Assembly: GCF_002875945.1 (NCBI RefSeq) | Contig: NZ_MCZK01000166.1 | Location: forward strand, 1-64,000 | DNA: 64,000 nt | Reading direction: 5' to 3' | DNA from: Vibrio lentus | GTDB lineage: Bacteria > Pseudomonadota > Gammaproteobacteria > Enterobacterales > Vibrionaceae | Shown here: piece after piece, positions 45,678 through 54,528 of the stretch | How the letters are laid out: every line of letters starts with the position of its first letter | Numbering within the stretch: the stretch's first letter is position 1 | Program-made: the position numbers and the translations under genes | Notes under the pieces: model-generated | Database searches by the model: none | What the model saw: the letters and a program-made list of their open reading frames with translations, nothing else | What the model was told of the DNA's origin: nothing

Positions 45678-46799
45678 ATGCAACACGAATCTCCTATTAT
45701 TCGTCGCAAATCAACCCGTATTTATGTGGGTGATGTGCCGATCGGTGATGGTGCACCAATTGCTGTGCAATCCATGACCAACACAAGAACAACTGATGTC
45801 GCCGCTACCGTTGCTCAAATTAGAGCTTTGGAAAAAGTTGGCGCTGATATCGTTCGCGTATCTGTACCGACCATGGATGCCGCTGAAGCATTTAAGCTAA
45901 TCAAGCAGCAGGTTTCTGTTCCTTTGGTGGCTGACATTCACTTCGACTACCGTATTGCCCTTAAAGTGGCAGAGTACGGTGTTGACTGTCTGCGTATTAA
46001 CCCTGGTAACATCGGTAACGAAAGCCGCATTCGCTCTGTTGTGGATTGTGCTCGTGATATGAATATCCCTATTCGTATTGGTGTTAACGGCGGTTCTCTT
46101 GAAAAAGAGATCCAAGAGAAATACACAGAGCCGACAGCAGAAGCACTGGTTGAATCCGCAATGCGTCACGTCGATATCCTAGACCGTTTGAACTTTGATC
46201 AATTTAAAGTCAGCGTTAAGGCTTCTGATGTGTTCCTAGCCGTCGGTTCTTACCGTTTGCTGGCTAAGCAGATTGATCAACCTTTGCACCTTGGTATTAC
46301 CGAAGCGGGTGGTGCTCGTGCTGGTTCTGTGAAATCAGCGGTAGGTTTGGGTATGCTTCTTTCTGAAGGTATCGGCGATACGCTGCGTATCTCGCTAGCG
46401 GCAGATCCTGTTGAAGAGATCAAAGTTGGCTTTGATATTCTTAAATCTTTGCGCATTCGCTCGCGTGGCATCAACTTCATTGCGTGCCCGAGCTGTTCTC
46501 GTCAAGAATTCGATGTTATTAACACCGTTAACGCCCTTGAAGAGCGCTTAGAAGACGTTATTACCCCAATGGATGTATCAATCATCGGTTGTGTGGTTAA
46601 CGGCCCTGGTGAAGCTGAAGTCTCTCACTTAGGTTTAGCGGGTAGTGCACGCAAGAGTGCCTTCTATGAAGACGGTAAACGTCAGAAAGAGCGTTTTGAC
46701 AACGATGACCTTGTCGACAAGCTTGAAGCGAAGATCCGAGCAAAAGCATCGGTGCTTGATAAAGCAAATCGCATTGATGTAGAAAACTTAGAAGATTAA
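45678..46799 (+). CDS. ispG: 4-hydroxy-3-methylbut-2-enyl diphosphate synthase IspG
   Basis: The penultimate enzyme of the MEP isoprenoid pathway, which needs a [4Fe-4S] cluster. It has 373 residues (E. coli 372). Signatures are SMTNTRTTDVAATVAQ, and the cluster cysteines in FIACPSCSRQEFD and IGCVVNGPGEAE. It follows rodZ closely. Confidence 0.97.
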   Translation: MQHESPIIRRKSTRIYVGDVPIGDGAPIAVQSMTNTRTTDVAATVAQIRALEKVGADIVRVSVPTMDAAEAFKLIKQQVSVPLVADIHFDYRIALKVAEYGVDCLRINPGNIGNESRIRSVVDCARDMNIPIRIGVNGGSLEKEIQEKYTEPTAEALVESAMRHVDILDRLNFDQFKVSVKASDVFLAVGSYRLLAKQIDQPLHLGITEAGGARAGSVKSAVGLGMLLSEGIGDTLRISLAADPVEEIKVGFDILKSLRIRSRGINFIACPSCSRQEFDVINTVNALEERLEDVITPMDVSIIGCVVNGPGEAEVSHLGLAGSARKSAFYEDGKRQKERFDNDDLVDKLEAKIRAKASVLDKANRIDVENLED

Positions 46800-46869
46800 T
46801 ACAACGCGATGGGGTGTGATTGTCTATTCGCACTAACACCTGGTTGTGAGAAATTACGGAATAAATACT

Positions 46870-48138
46870 GTGGCTAAAAATATCCAAGCAATTCGAGGCA
46901 TGAACGACTGCCTTCCAACTCAATCACCACTGTGGCAGAAAGTAGAAAGCGCAGTTAAAAGTGTGGTGAGCGCATACGGTTACAACGAAGTACGTATGCC
47001 TATCGTTGAAGAAACGAACTTATTTAGCCGTGCGGTTGGTGAAGAAACTGACGTTGTTTCAAAAGAGATGTACACCTTTGATGACCGTAATGGCGATAGC
47101 CTAACGCTGCGTCCAGAAGGCACAGCAGGTTGTGTACGTTCATGTATTCAAAATAGCCTTATCAATCGTGATGAACAGCGCCTATGGTACATGGGTCCAA
47201 TGTTCCGTCACGAGCGTCCTCAAAAAGGTCGTTACCGTCAATTCCACCAATGTGGTGTGGAAGTGTTTGGCCTAGACGGTCCAGATGTAGACGCTGAATT
47301 GATTATGATGACTGCACGTCTATGGCGTGAACTAGGCATCGACAAACACGTTCGCCTAGAACTGAACTCAATAGGTTCTCAAGAAGATCGCGTAAGTTAC
47401 CGTACTGCGTTAGTGGCATTCCTTGAGCAACACATCGATGTATTAGATGAAGACTGCAAACGTCGCATGCACACCAACCCGCTTCGTGTACTAGATACTA
47501 AGAACCCAGACGTTCAAGCTATCTTAGGTGACGCACCTCGACTATCTGAATATCTAGGTGAAGAGTCAAAGCAACATTTTGCTGGTTTGTGTGAACTTCT
47601 TGACGCTGTTGGTATCGAATACCAAGTTAACGAGCGTCTAGTTCGTGGCCTAGATTACTACAATCGCACAGTATTTGAGTGGATCACTGACAGCCTAGGC
47701 GCGCAAGGTACAGTATGTGGCGGTGGCCGTTACGATGGTCTTGTTGAGCAACTAGGCGGTAAAGCAACTAATGCTGTTGGTTTTGCAATGGGCCTAGAGC
47801 GTCTAGTTCTAATGATGGAAACGCTAGAACTTACAGAAGTTCGTCGTAGCGTTGACGTATACATGGTTGCTGCTGGCGAAGGTACAATGATCGCGGGCAT
47901 GCAGTTAGCGAATCAATTACGTGACACTGTTAAAGGCGTACGCGTGATGAACCACTTCGGTGGTGGTAGCTTTAAGAAGCAATTCAAGCGTGCTGACAAA
48001 GTAGGTGCTGTTGTGGCGCTAGTGCTTGGTGAGAACGAAGTTGCTGACAATACCGTTGTACTAAAAGATTTGGTTGGCGGCGTGCAAGAAACCGTGTCTC
48101 AAACGGAAGTTGCAGAGAAAGTAGCTGCGCTAATCTAG
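46870..48138 (+). CDS. hisS: Histidine-tRNA ligase HisS
   Basis: A class II synthetase. I choose the GTG at 46870 (MAKNIQAIRGMNDCLP), which matches the E. coli start after the usual GTG-to-Met reading and gives 422 residues. Motif 2 lies in MGPMFRHERPQKGRYRQFHQ. The histidine motifs are LVRGLDYYNRTVFEW and GGGRYDGL. The C-terminal anticodon domain is at about 325-420. Confidence 0.97.
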   Translation: MAKNIQAIRGMNDCLPTQSPLWQKVESAVKSVVSAYGYNEVRMPIVEETNLFSRAVGEETDVVSKEMYTFDDRNGDSLTLRPEGTAGCVRSCIQNSLINRDEQRLWYMGPMFRHERPQKGRYRQFHQCGVEVFGLDGPDVDAELIMMTARLWRELGIDKHVRLELNSIGSQEDRVSYRTALVAFLEQHIDVLDEDCKRRMHTNPLRVLDTKNPDVQAILGDAPRLSEYLGEESKQHFAGLCELLDAVGIEYQVNERLVRGLDYYNRTVFEWITDSLGAQGTVCGGGRYDGLVEQLGGKATNAVGFAMGLERLVLMMETLELTEVRRSVDVYMVAAGEGTMIAGMQLANQLRDTVKGVRVMNHFGGGSFKKQFKRADKVGAVVALVLGENEVADNTVVLKDLVGGVQETVSQTEVAEKVAALI

Positions 48139-48171
48139 TTAGCCATTGAGCAAACGCTCATCATGAATATT

Positions 48172-48194
48172 AACGTCAGCACTATGCTGGCGTT
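48172..48194 (+). other. Hairpin between hisS and yfgM
   Basis: AACGTCAGC (48172-48180) pairs with GCTGGCGTT (48186-48194), with one G-T pair, around ACTAT. TTTAAAG follows, not a T-run. It may partly terminate or stabilise transcripts before yfgM. Confidence 0.55.
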
Positions 48195-48217
48195 TAAAGA
48201 ATTAAAGAGGACAGGAA

Positions 48218-48832
48218 GTGGAACTTTACGATAGCGAAGAGCAACAAGTTGAAGCCATTAAAGATTGGTGGAAAGAGAACGGTAAAGCCGTAATCTTTGG
48301 TGCGGTTATTGGTTTAGGTGGTCTATTTGGCTGGCGCTATTACCAAGATTCAGTCGTTGAAGCGCGTGAAGCAGCTTCAGAAAGCTACACCTCTGTAATT
48401 TCAGCTCTTGATACTAAGGGCGTTGATGCTCAATCTGATATTCAAGCTTTCATCGACGCAAACAAAGACGCTGAATACTCTGTTCTTGCTGCTATGCAGT
48501 TAGCTAAAGCACAAGTTCAAGCAGGTGATCTTGCAGCAGCACTTGAACAGCTTGAGTGGGCAAAATCGGCAACTAAGGACGCGGCATTAGCGCCACTACT
48601 GACTTACCGTGTTGCTCGTATCAAAGCTGAGCAAGGTGAATTTGACGCAGCGTTGACTGATCTTGAAGCGATGACTGACGAATCTTGGAAAGGCCGTGTT
48701 GCTGAACTACGTGGTGATATCTCACTTCGTAAAGGCGACACAGATGCGGCTTACAGTGCTTACTCTGAAGCTCAACAAGCTGCTGATGCGAGCCAAACGC
48801 TTCAAATCAAACTTGACGACCTAGCTAAATAA
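48218..48832 (+). CDS. yfgM: Periplasmic chaperone-network protein YfgM (ancillary SecYEG translocon subunit)
   Basis: A single-span inner-membrane protein with a periplasmic TPR-like domain. In E. coli it associates with PpiD at SecYEG and influences RcsB signalling. The 204-residue chain begins at a GTG after AGAGGACAGGAA (MELYDSEEQQVEAIKDWWKE). The membrane helix is at about 24-42 (VIFGAVIGLGGLFGWRYY). It is ten bases before bamB. Confidence 0.93.
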   Translation: MELYDSEEQQVEAIKDWWKENGKAVIFGAVIGLGGLFGWRYYQDSVVEAREAASESYTSVISALDTKGVDAQSDIQAFIDANKDAEYSVLAAMQLAKAQVQAGDLAAALEQLEWAKSATKDAALAPLLTYRVARIKAEQGEFDAALTDLEAMTDESWKGRVAELRGDISLRKGDTDAAYSAYSEAQQAADASQTLQIKLDDLAK

Positions 48833-48842
48833 GGCGCTTTGA

Positions 48843-50003
48843 ATGAAGAAGATGTTTCCAAAAGCGGCGTTGTGTGCGATTGCTCTTGGCCTGTTAGCGG
48901 GTTGTGCGGGTGAAGAAGACACCGTAATCATGGCTCCAGTACCAACAGTAAACAGCGAGTTCACTCCTAAGCAGGAATGGTCTACGTCGGTTGGTGATGG
49001 TGTTGGTCATTACTTTTCAAAATTAACGCCAGAGCTTGCTTACGACAAAGTATTTGTCGCGAGTCGCGAAGGTATTGTTAAAGCGCTTGACCCTGAAACG
49101 GGTAAAAAGCTGTGGGAAACCGATCTTGAAAAAGAAGTGCTCGCACGCTTATCAGGCGGCCTAACAGCGGCTTACGGCAAAGTGTTCCTAGGTTCTGAAA
49201 ATGGCGAAGTGATCGCGTTAGACGAATCGACCGGTGAAGAACTGTGGCGTGTATCAGTCAACGGTGAGGTGCTTGCATCTCCTGCAACTGAAAGCAACAT
49301 GGTACTGGTTCATACCAGTCGTGGCATGATGATCGCTTTGGATCAAGAAAGCGGCGAACAGAAGTGGACGATTAGCACTGAAGTTCCAAGCCTAACATTA
49401 CGTGGTGATAGCGCTCCTGTTGCTGTTTCTGGTGGTGTTTTCTGGGGAACGGCAAATGGTCGTTTGGCTGCTGCAATCGTTGACCGCGGTCAGCTGATTT
49501 GGCAACAACCGGTTGGCACGCCAAAAGGCGCAACGGAAATTGATCGCTTAGTTGATGTCGATGCGTCACCTGTTGTTCTTGGCGGCACGCTGTATACCGT
49601 TGGTATTAATGGTCAGTTGATTGCTATCGATCTTCGTTCTGGTAAGCCAGTTTGGAAGCGTAACTACTCGTCAGCGATTGATTTGACGAGCGATGGTAGC
49701 CGTTTGTTCGTAGTAACAGACAAAGACCACGTGGTTGCAGTCGATGCGCGTAGCGGCACTGAACTATGGAGCACTCCATTGTTAGAAAACCGTTTACTGA
49801 CCGCACCTGCTATTATCAATGGTTATGTAGTTGTAGGTGATACAGAAGGTTATCTGCACTGGTTAGATCGTTCATCGGGTGAGTTTGTTGCTCAGCAGTT
49901 AGTTAACGATAGCGGCTTTGCGGTTGCGCCAATTGAACTGCCTGAAGGCTACTTAGTGACTACTCGCAATGGCGATGTAAAGAAACTAACGATTAGCCAA
50001 TAA
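48843..50003 (+). CDS. bamB: Outer-membrane assembly lipoprotein BamB
   Basis: An eight-bladed beta-propeller lipoprotein of the BAM complex, which inserts barrel proteins in the outer membrane. It has 386 residues. The lipobox LLAG-C puts the lipidated cysteine at residue 21. PQQ-like propeller repeats recur, for example ALDPETGKKLWETDL, ALDESTGEELWRV and ALDQESGEQKWTIS. It overlaps no gene and ends before a terminator. Confidence 0.97.
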   Translation: MKKMFPKAALCAIALGLLAGCAGEEDTVIMAPVPTVNSEFTPKQEWSTSVGDGVGHYFSKLTPELAYDKVFVASREGIVKALDPETGKKLWETDLEKEVLARLSGGLTAAYGKVFLGSENGEVIALDESTGEELWRVSVNGEVLASPATESNMVLVHTSRGMMIALDQESGEQKWTISTEVPSLTLRGDSAPVAVSGGVFWGTANGRLAAAIVDRGQLIWQQPVGTPKGATEIDRLVDVDASPVVLGGTLYTVGINGQLIAIDLRSGKPVWKRNYSSAIDLTSDGSRLFVVTDKDHVVAVDARSGTELWSTPLLENRLLTAPAIINGYVVVGDTEGYLHWLDRSSGEFVAQQLVNDSGFAVAPIELPEGYLVTTRNGDVKKLTISQ

Positions 50004-50024
50004 AAGCGTGATACAATTCACAGT

Positions 50025-50060
50025 CGGCTCCTGGTTGGTAACAGCTAGGAGCCGTTTTGT
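50025..50060 (+). terminator. Terminator after bamB
   Basis: CGGCTCCT (50025-50032) pairs with AGGAGCCG (50047-50054) over a 14-base loop, followed by TTTTGTTG. Confidence 0.7.
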
Positions 50061-50084
50061 TGTTATAAATTAATAAACCATGTG

Positions 50085-50130
50085 GTTATAGGTAAGAGTT
50101 TAAACTTGCGAACAAGTGCTTACCTATAAC
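50085..50130 (+). promoter_or_regulatory. Long inverted repeat in the der leader
   Basis: GTTATAGGTAAG (50085-50096) is an exact inverted match of CTTACCTATAAC (50119-50130). Inside it ACTTG (50104-50108) pairs with CAAGT (50113-50117). The structure ends 31 bp before the der start, with no T-run after it. It could be an operator or an RNA element. Confidence 0.6.
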
Positions 50131-50161
50131 TACATTTAGAGAAGAAATTGTAGAGGTTGTT

Positions 50162-51643
50162 ATGGTACCTGTTGTTGCTCTAGTAGGGCGTCCGAACGTA
50201 GGTAAATCTACGTTGTTTAACCGATTGACTCGAACTCGTGATGCATTGGTTGCGGATTTCCCTGGCTTAACGCGTGACCGTAAATACGGCCATGCTCATT
50301 TTAGTGAGCATGACTTTATTGTTATCGACACTGGTGGTATCGACGGTACCGAAGAAGGTGTTGAAACTAAAATGGCTGAACAGTCGCTAGCGGCGATTGA
50401 TGAAGCTGATGTCGTTCTGTTTATGGTAGATGGCCGTGCGGGTCTAACACCTTCCGATGTGGCTATTGCTAAACACCTTCGCCAACTAGAAAAGCCTTCA
50501 ATGCTAGTAGTGAACAAGGTTGATGGTATCGACCCTGATGCTGCAAGTGCTGATTTCTGGCAGCTAGGCGTTGAAGACATGTATCAAATCGCAGCGGCAC
50601 ACGGTCGTGGTGTAACCGCACTGATTGACCTTGCACTTAACCCATTCGCTGAAGCGCTAAAAGCTGAGAATGGTGAAGTAAGCGATTTGACTGAGTTTGA
50701 AGACGAAGAAGAAGAGCAAGTTGATTTCACTGAAGAAGAAGCGGAAGAAGAATTCAAGCGCCTTCAAGATCAACCGATTAAGCTAGCGATCATTGGCCGT
50801 CCTAACGTAGGTAAATCAACACTAACTAACCGTATTCTTGGTGAAGAACGTGTTGTTGTTTACGATATGCCAGGTACAACTCGTGACTCTATCTACATTC
50901 CGATGCAGCGTGATGAGCGTGAATACGTTCTGATTGATACTGCGGGTGTTCGTCGTCGTAAAAACATCAATGAAACCGTAGAGAAGTTCTCTGTAGTTAA
51001 AACACTGAAAGCGATTGAAGACGCTAACGTTGTTCTACTTCTGATTGATGCTCGAGACAATATCTCTGATCAAGACTTGAGCTTGTTAGGCTTTGCGTTG
51101 AATGCTGGTCGTTCAATCGTGATTGCAGTAAACAAGTGGGATGGTCTAGACAGCGATGTTAAAGATCGCGTTAAGAAAGAACTAGACCGCCGTTTAGGTT
51201 TCGTTGATTTCGCACGCATTCACTTTATCTCTGCACTTCACGGTACAGGTGTTGGTCACTTGTTTGAATCTGTTCAAGAAGCTTACAAGTCAGCGACAAC
51301 ACGTGTTGGTACTTCTGTTCTGACTCGTATCATGAAAATGGCAACCGATGATCACCAACCGCCTATGGTTCGTGGCCGTCGTGTGAAACTAAAATACGCG
51401 CACGCTGGTGGTTATAACCCACCTATTATCGTTATTCACGGTAACCAAGTTCGTAACTTGCCAGATTCGTACAAACGCTTCCTAATGAACTACTACCGTC
51501 GTTCACTAGAGATCATGGGTACACCGATTCGCATTCAATTCCAGAACAGCGAAAACCCGTTTGAAGCGAAAACAAACAAGCTAACGATTTCTCAGGAACG
51601 CAAACGTAAGCGTATGATGAGCATGATGAAAGGCCGTAAATAA
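50162..51643 (+). CDS. der: Ribosome-assembly GTPase Der
   Basis: An essential double-GTPase for 50S ribosome assembly. It has 493 residues (E. coli 490). G domain 1 has GRPNVGKST, DTGG and NKVDG. G domain 2, from about residue 205, has GRPNVGKST, DTAG and NKWDG. An acidic linker between them (FEDEEEEQVDFTEEEAEEEF) and a basic C-terminal KH-like domain (RKRKRMMSMMKGRK) complete it. Confidence 0.98.
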   Translation: MVPVVALVGRPNVGKSTLFNRLTRTRDALVADFPGLTRDRKYGHAHFSEHDFIVIDTGGIDGTEEGVETKMAEQSLAAIDEADVVLFMVDGRAGLTPSDVAIAKHLRQLEKPSMLVVNKVDGIDPDAASADFWQLGVEDMYQIAAAHGRGVTALIDLALNPFAEALKAENGEVSDLTEFEDEEEEQVDFTEEEAEEEFKRLQDQPIKLAIIGRPNVGKSTLTNRILGEERVVVYDMPGTTRDSIYIPMQRDEREYVLIDTAGVRRRKNINETVEKFSVVKTLKAIEDANVVLLLIDARDNISDQDLSLLGFALNAGRSIVIAVNKWDGLDSDVKDRVKKELDRRLGFVDFARIHFISALHGTGVGHLFESVQEAYKSATTRVGTSVLTRIMKMATDDHQPPMVRGRRVKLKYAHAGGYNPPIIVIHGNQVRNLPDSYKRFLMNYYRRSLEIMGTPIRIQFQNSENPFEAKTNKLTISQERKRKRMMSMMKGRK

Positions 51644-51661
51644 CCCTTTCTAATCGATTTG

Positions 51662-51690
51662 ATACCCGAGCCTGTCTCGGGTATTTTTTT
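51662..51690 (+). terminator. Terminator of der
   Basis: ATACCCGAG (51662-51670) pairs with CTCGGGTAT (51675-51683) around a four- to five-base loop, followed by T residues. Confidence 0.85.
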
Positions 51691-51776
51691 AAGCAAAATT
51701 TACGTTAAGCCATAGCTTCATGTCTCGATAGCGTTATGGATTAACGAATCAGACTCGATTTCAAAAGAAGAACAAC

Positions 51777-52679
51777 ATGACAACTAACGATTTGATTACA
51801 TCTGTGCAAGCAATCACACCAACCATCACTCAATTCTGTCATCAGGCGTGGCAGCTCAATGCGAAAGCGCTTTATGTTGAGAACAATGATAGTCAGACCT
51901 ACTTGATCACCGATGTCACACCTTTTCACCCTGTTAGTCATATTTGGCCCGATCACCCAGCAGACCAAGGTTTTGTCAGCGTAAATGGTGAGCAGTATAT
52001 TGTTGAAGATTGCCTTGTTGGTGCAATAGAACAATCCACTGGCAAACTTTGTATCGCAGCAGATATTCCTGTTAAGCGTGATACGGAAGGGTGGGCGTTT
52101 GTGGTTGTTCACCAACTACCTGCATCAGCTTCTATGATTAATATTGGCGATGAAGTTGAGTTGTCGGTTGATAAAGAATATCAAGCAAGCTTGAGCCGTG
52201 GGCATAGTGCTGGTCATATCGCTTTCTTAGCGTTGAATAAAGTCTTGGCTGAGAGTTACTGGCGCAAAGATGCGGATAGAAAAGATCCACTTGGTAGTTA
52301 CGACTTCAATAGCTACGCACAAGTCACCAGCTTTGTGACCCCAGAACTATGTACCGACAAGTATCGTTTGGGCAAAACCTTGAAGAAGCGCGGCTTGAAC
52401 GTCGCAGACATGCTAGCAAACCTTGAAGGGGTTGAAGCCGACATCAATCAAATGATTGCAGGCTGGCTAGCTGAGTCTACTTCAGTCGCAATGAGACTGG
52501 AAGGCGAGGCATTAACGGACTCTCGTTACTGGGAATGGCAGATTAATGCAGACACTCTCGTGTCTATTCCGTGTGGTGGTACTCACATTGAGAATACGTC
52601 AGAGCTTCAGGCATTATCAGTTAAGTTAACCCAGTTAGATGACCAACATATTGAAATGCTGACGCATGTAATTCGATGA
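51777..52679 (+). CDS. AlaX-like alanyl-tRNA editing protein
   Basis: It resembles the stand-alone relatives of the AlaRS/ThrRS editing domain, which hydrolyse mischarged tRNAs. The zinc-site residues are visible: His143 and His147 (RGHSAGHIAF) and Cys266 and His270 (PCGGTHIENTSEL). It has 300 residues, longer than minimal AlaX proteins, and includes an N-terminal beta-rich part. It may therefore be an AlaX-L-type or a metal-dependent hydrolase of the same fold. The tRNA it edits is not shown by sequence. Confidence 0.8.
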   Translation: MTTNDLITSVQAITPTITQFCHQAWQLNAKALYVENNDSQTYLITDVTPFHPVSHIWPDHPADQGFVSVNGEQYIVEDCLVGAIEQSTGKLCIAADIPVKRDTEGWAFVVVHQLPASASMINIGDEVELSVDKEYQASLSRGHSAGHIAFLALNKVLAESYWRKDADRKDPLGSYDFNSYAQVTSFVTPELCTDKYRLGKTLKKRGLNVADMLANLEGVEADINQMIAGWLAESTSVAMRLEGEALTDSRYWEWQINADTLVSIPCGGTHIENTSELQALSVKLTQLDDQHIEMLTHVIR

Positions 52680-52968
52680 TTTAGGTTACAGATCGAAATG
52701 GCTTGTGCTGTTTATTCTATTTTATGATGTAATTTTTGATATAAATGACCATTTAAAATTGAAATGCAGCACATGTAACTTATGCTTTCGGTGTGTGGTG
52801 ATATAAATATTCTTTTTGGGGTAGATCGCTGTTCAAAATAGTTAAAGCGAAAGATCAACCTATGATCTTCGGTTGTGTGTCGTACTAATTTAGTGTGTTA
52901 TTATTAACCAATAACAAGCTTGCATAAGAACAGGCTGTACCCGATTACACAATTGAAAGCTTTAGTGA

Positions 52969-53970
52969 ATGGAACAACAATTTTTATTAGAAGGCCACCG
53001 AGCAGTCAACAGTTTGCTTCGAAAGCTTGCTCTTGGGATGGATCGTAAAGATTTAAACCATAGGATTATTCAGCTTACCGAGCAGCTTTTTGGGCAGCGC
53101 ATGGCTTCAATTTTACTGCTCAACTCAAAATCAAAGACTTTGCACCTTGAACATGCCCCGAACCTGCCTGATTTTTATAATCAGCAGATAGAAGGTGTAG
53201 AGATTGGTGCTGGGATTGGTTCTTGTGGCGAAGCCGCGGCACTCAAAAAAGCCGTTATGATCTCCAATATTAATGCACACCCGAATTGGGCACCTTTCTT
53301 AGCCTTAACCAATCAAGCTAATCTTCATGCGTGTTGGTCAGTACCAATCATCTCTTCACATGGCCATGTGTTAGGTACCTTTGCGATTTACAGCAAATAC
53401 ATCTCTGAACCCCATGAATTTGAACTCGAGATCTTAGAGTTATTGGCTTCCTTATATTCTGTGGCGTTAGAGAAGTATGAATTAGAGAATCAACTCAACT
53501 TTTTTGCCAATCGAGACTCCCTGACACACAGTTTGAATCGCCGAGCATTGCTGAGAGAAGCCGAGCAGGTATTAACCAAACGCTGCTTTGCTGAAAAAGT
53601 GATGGCGTGTCTGTTTGTCGATGTCGATCAATTCAAGTCGATCAACGATACCTACGGCCATAGTTTTGGTGATTATGTGTTGTTAGCGGTTGCAAAAGTG
53701 CTCGATGAGGCAACGACTGCCTGCGCCAAGATCGGGCGTTATGGTGGTGATGAGTTTGTGGTGTTCTCTTGCTTCGATGATAAAGAAAGTATTCTTAGCT
53801 TTTATCGCAGCTTAGAAAGAGCCTTGGAACAAGCTCTTTATATCAACGATACTCAGTTCACCGTCAGTGTAGGGCTTTCTTACGAAAAAGATCCTGAGTC
53901 GTTAGAAGCTTTGATCGCACAAGCTGATAAGAACATGTACCAAATCAAGCAAGCTAAGTCTCAGCAGTAG
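52969..53970 (+). CDS. GAF-domain diguanylate cyclase
   Basis: Makes the second messenger cyclic di-GMP from GTP. A GAF sensor domain occupies about residues 20-170 (ASILLLNSKSKTLHLEHAPN, GIGSCGEAAALKKAV). The GGDEF domain spans about 180-330, with the intact active site GRYGGDEF (GGDEF at 259-263). The inhibitory I-site (RxxD five residues before GGDEF) is absent, with TACA in its place, so product inhibition through it is unlikely. It has no membrane segment. It is followed closely by yfgJ. Confidence 0.93.
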   Translation: MEQQFLLEGHRAVNSLLRKLALGMDRKDLNHRIIQLTEQLFGQRMASILLLNSKSKTLHLEHAPNLPDFYNQQIEGVEIGAGIGSCGEAAALKKAVMISNINAHPNWAPFLALTNQANLHACWSVPIISSHGHVLGTFAIYSKYISEPHEFELEILELLASLYSVALEKYELENQLNFFANRDSLTHSLNRRALLREAEQVLTKRCFAEKVMACLFVDVDQFKSINDTYGHSFGDYVLLAVAKVLDEATTACAKIGRYGGDEFVVFSCFDDKESILSFYRSLERALEQALYINDTQFTVSVGLSYEKDPESLEALIAQADKNMYQIKQAKSQQ

Positions 53971-54006
53971 TAGATTGTAAAAATAGTAGTGAATTAGGAA
54001 ATGCTA

Positions 54007-54234
54007 ATGAGTGAAAATATCTGCCCTAAGTGTCGATCTGAGCTGGCTTGGGATGGCAAGTATCACTGTGAAAGTTGTCAGGCTCACTTTACCAAAGTGG
54101 GGTTCTGCCCTGAATGCAGCCGTCAATTAGAGAAGCTTCAAGCCTGTGGTGCTGCGAGCTATTTTTGTAATGGTGACTGTAACGAGCTTAAATCTAAGTC
54201 GAGAGTAAAGTTCGAATTCCAACCTGCGGAATAG
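54007..54234 (+). CDS. yfgJ: Zinc-ribbon protein YfgJ
   Basis: A small protein of 75 residues with paired CxxC motifs: CPKC, CESC, CPEC and the ACGAASYFCNGDC end, as in E. coli YfgJ (CPQC, CRSC, CPDC, ACGAVDYFC). The start at 54007 (second ATG) is chosen because TTAGGA sits seven bases upstream. The ATG at 54001 would overlap it. Function is unknown. In E. coli it lies next to der, as it nearly does here. Confidence 0.85.
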   Translation: MSENICPKCRSELAWDGKYHCESCQAHFTKVGFCPECSRQLEKLQACGAASYFCNGDCNELKSKSRVKFEFQPAE

Positions 54235-54358
54235 TCTAAAGCCCGAGCGCTTAAATGACTGTCAGTGATGTTATACCAGAGACTCAATACTAAAGTGTTG
54301 GGTCTTATTTGTATCTGATGAATAGGTATGTGTCATCTTGGTTCATTCTTATCGCTAC

Positions 54359-54375
54359 TGCACCAGTATGAAACA
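54359..54375 (+). promoter_or_regulatory. Candidate NtrC site 1
   Basis: TGCACC, a five-base gap, then GAAACA. The left half-site matches the NtrC pattern TGCACY-N5-GGTGCA exactly, and the right half only at three positions. Confidence 0.4.
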
Positions 54376-54392
54376 TAGATACATGATTGCTA

Positions 54393-54409
54393 TGCACTTT
54401 ATTGGTGTG
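54393..54409 (+). promoter_or_regulatory. Candidate NtrC site 2
   Basis: TGCACT, TTATT, GGTGTG matches TGCACY-N5-GGTGCA in 10 of 12 specified positions. Its centre is about 95 bp upstream of the expected start point of the sigma-54 promoter, a normal enhancer distance, and 34 bp from site 1. Confidence 0.6.
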
Positions 54410-54469
54410 AATGGTTTTTTAGTTCCATTAATACAATGGCTTATAAATTTAATTGTTAATTTTTAAGTT

Positions 54470-54485
54470 TGGCACTCTTCTTGTA
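54470..54485 (+). promoter_or_regulatory. Sigma-54 (RpoN) promoter of the urt operon
   Basis: TGGCAC (54470-54475), five bases, then TTGTA (54481-54485) matches TGGCACG-N4-TTGCA except for T at the first spacer position and T for C in the -12 element. The -24 GG and -12 elements are at the correct 10-bp spacing. It lies 44 bp before the urtA start codon. Confidence 0.7.
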
Positions 54486-54528
54486 ACTCTGTAATTGAAT
54501 AACAAAAATACAATTATGGAGTAATATC

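Noticed and set aside
54235..54358. Possible tRNA or small RNA gene after yfgJ
   Set aside because: No cloverleaf with conserved tRNA positions could be formed, and no terminator follows.
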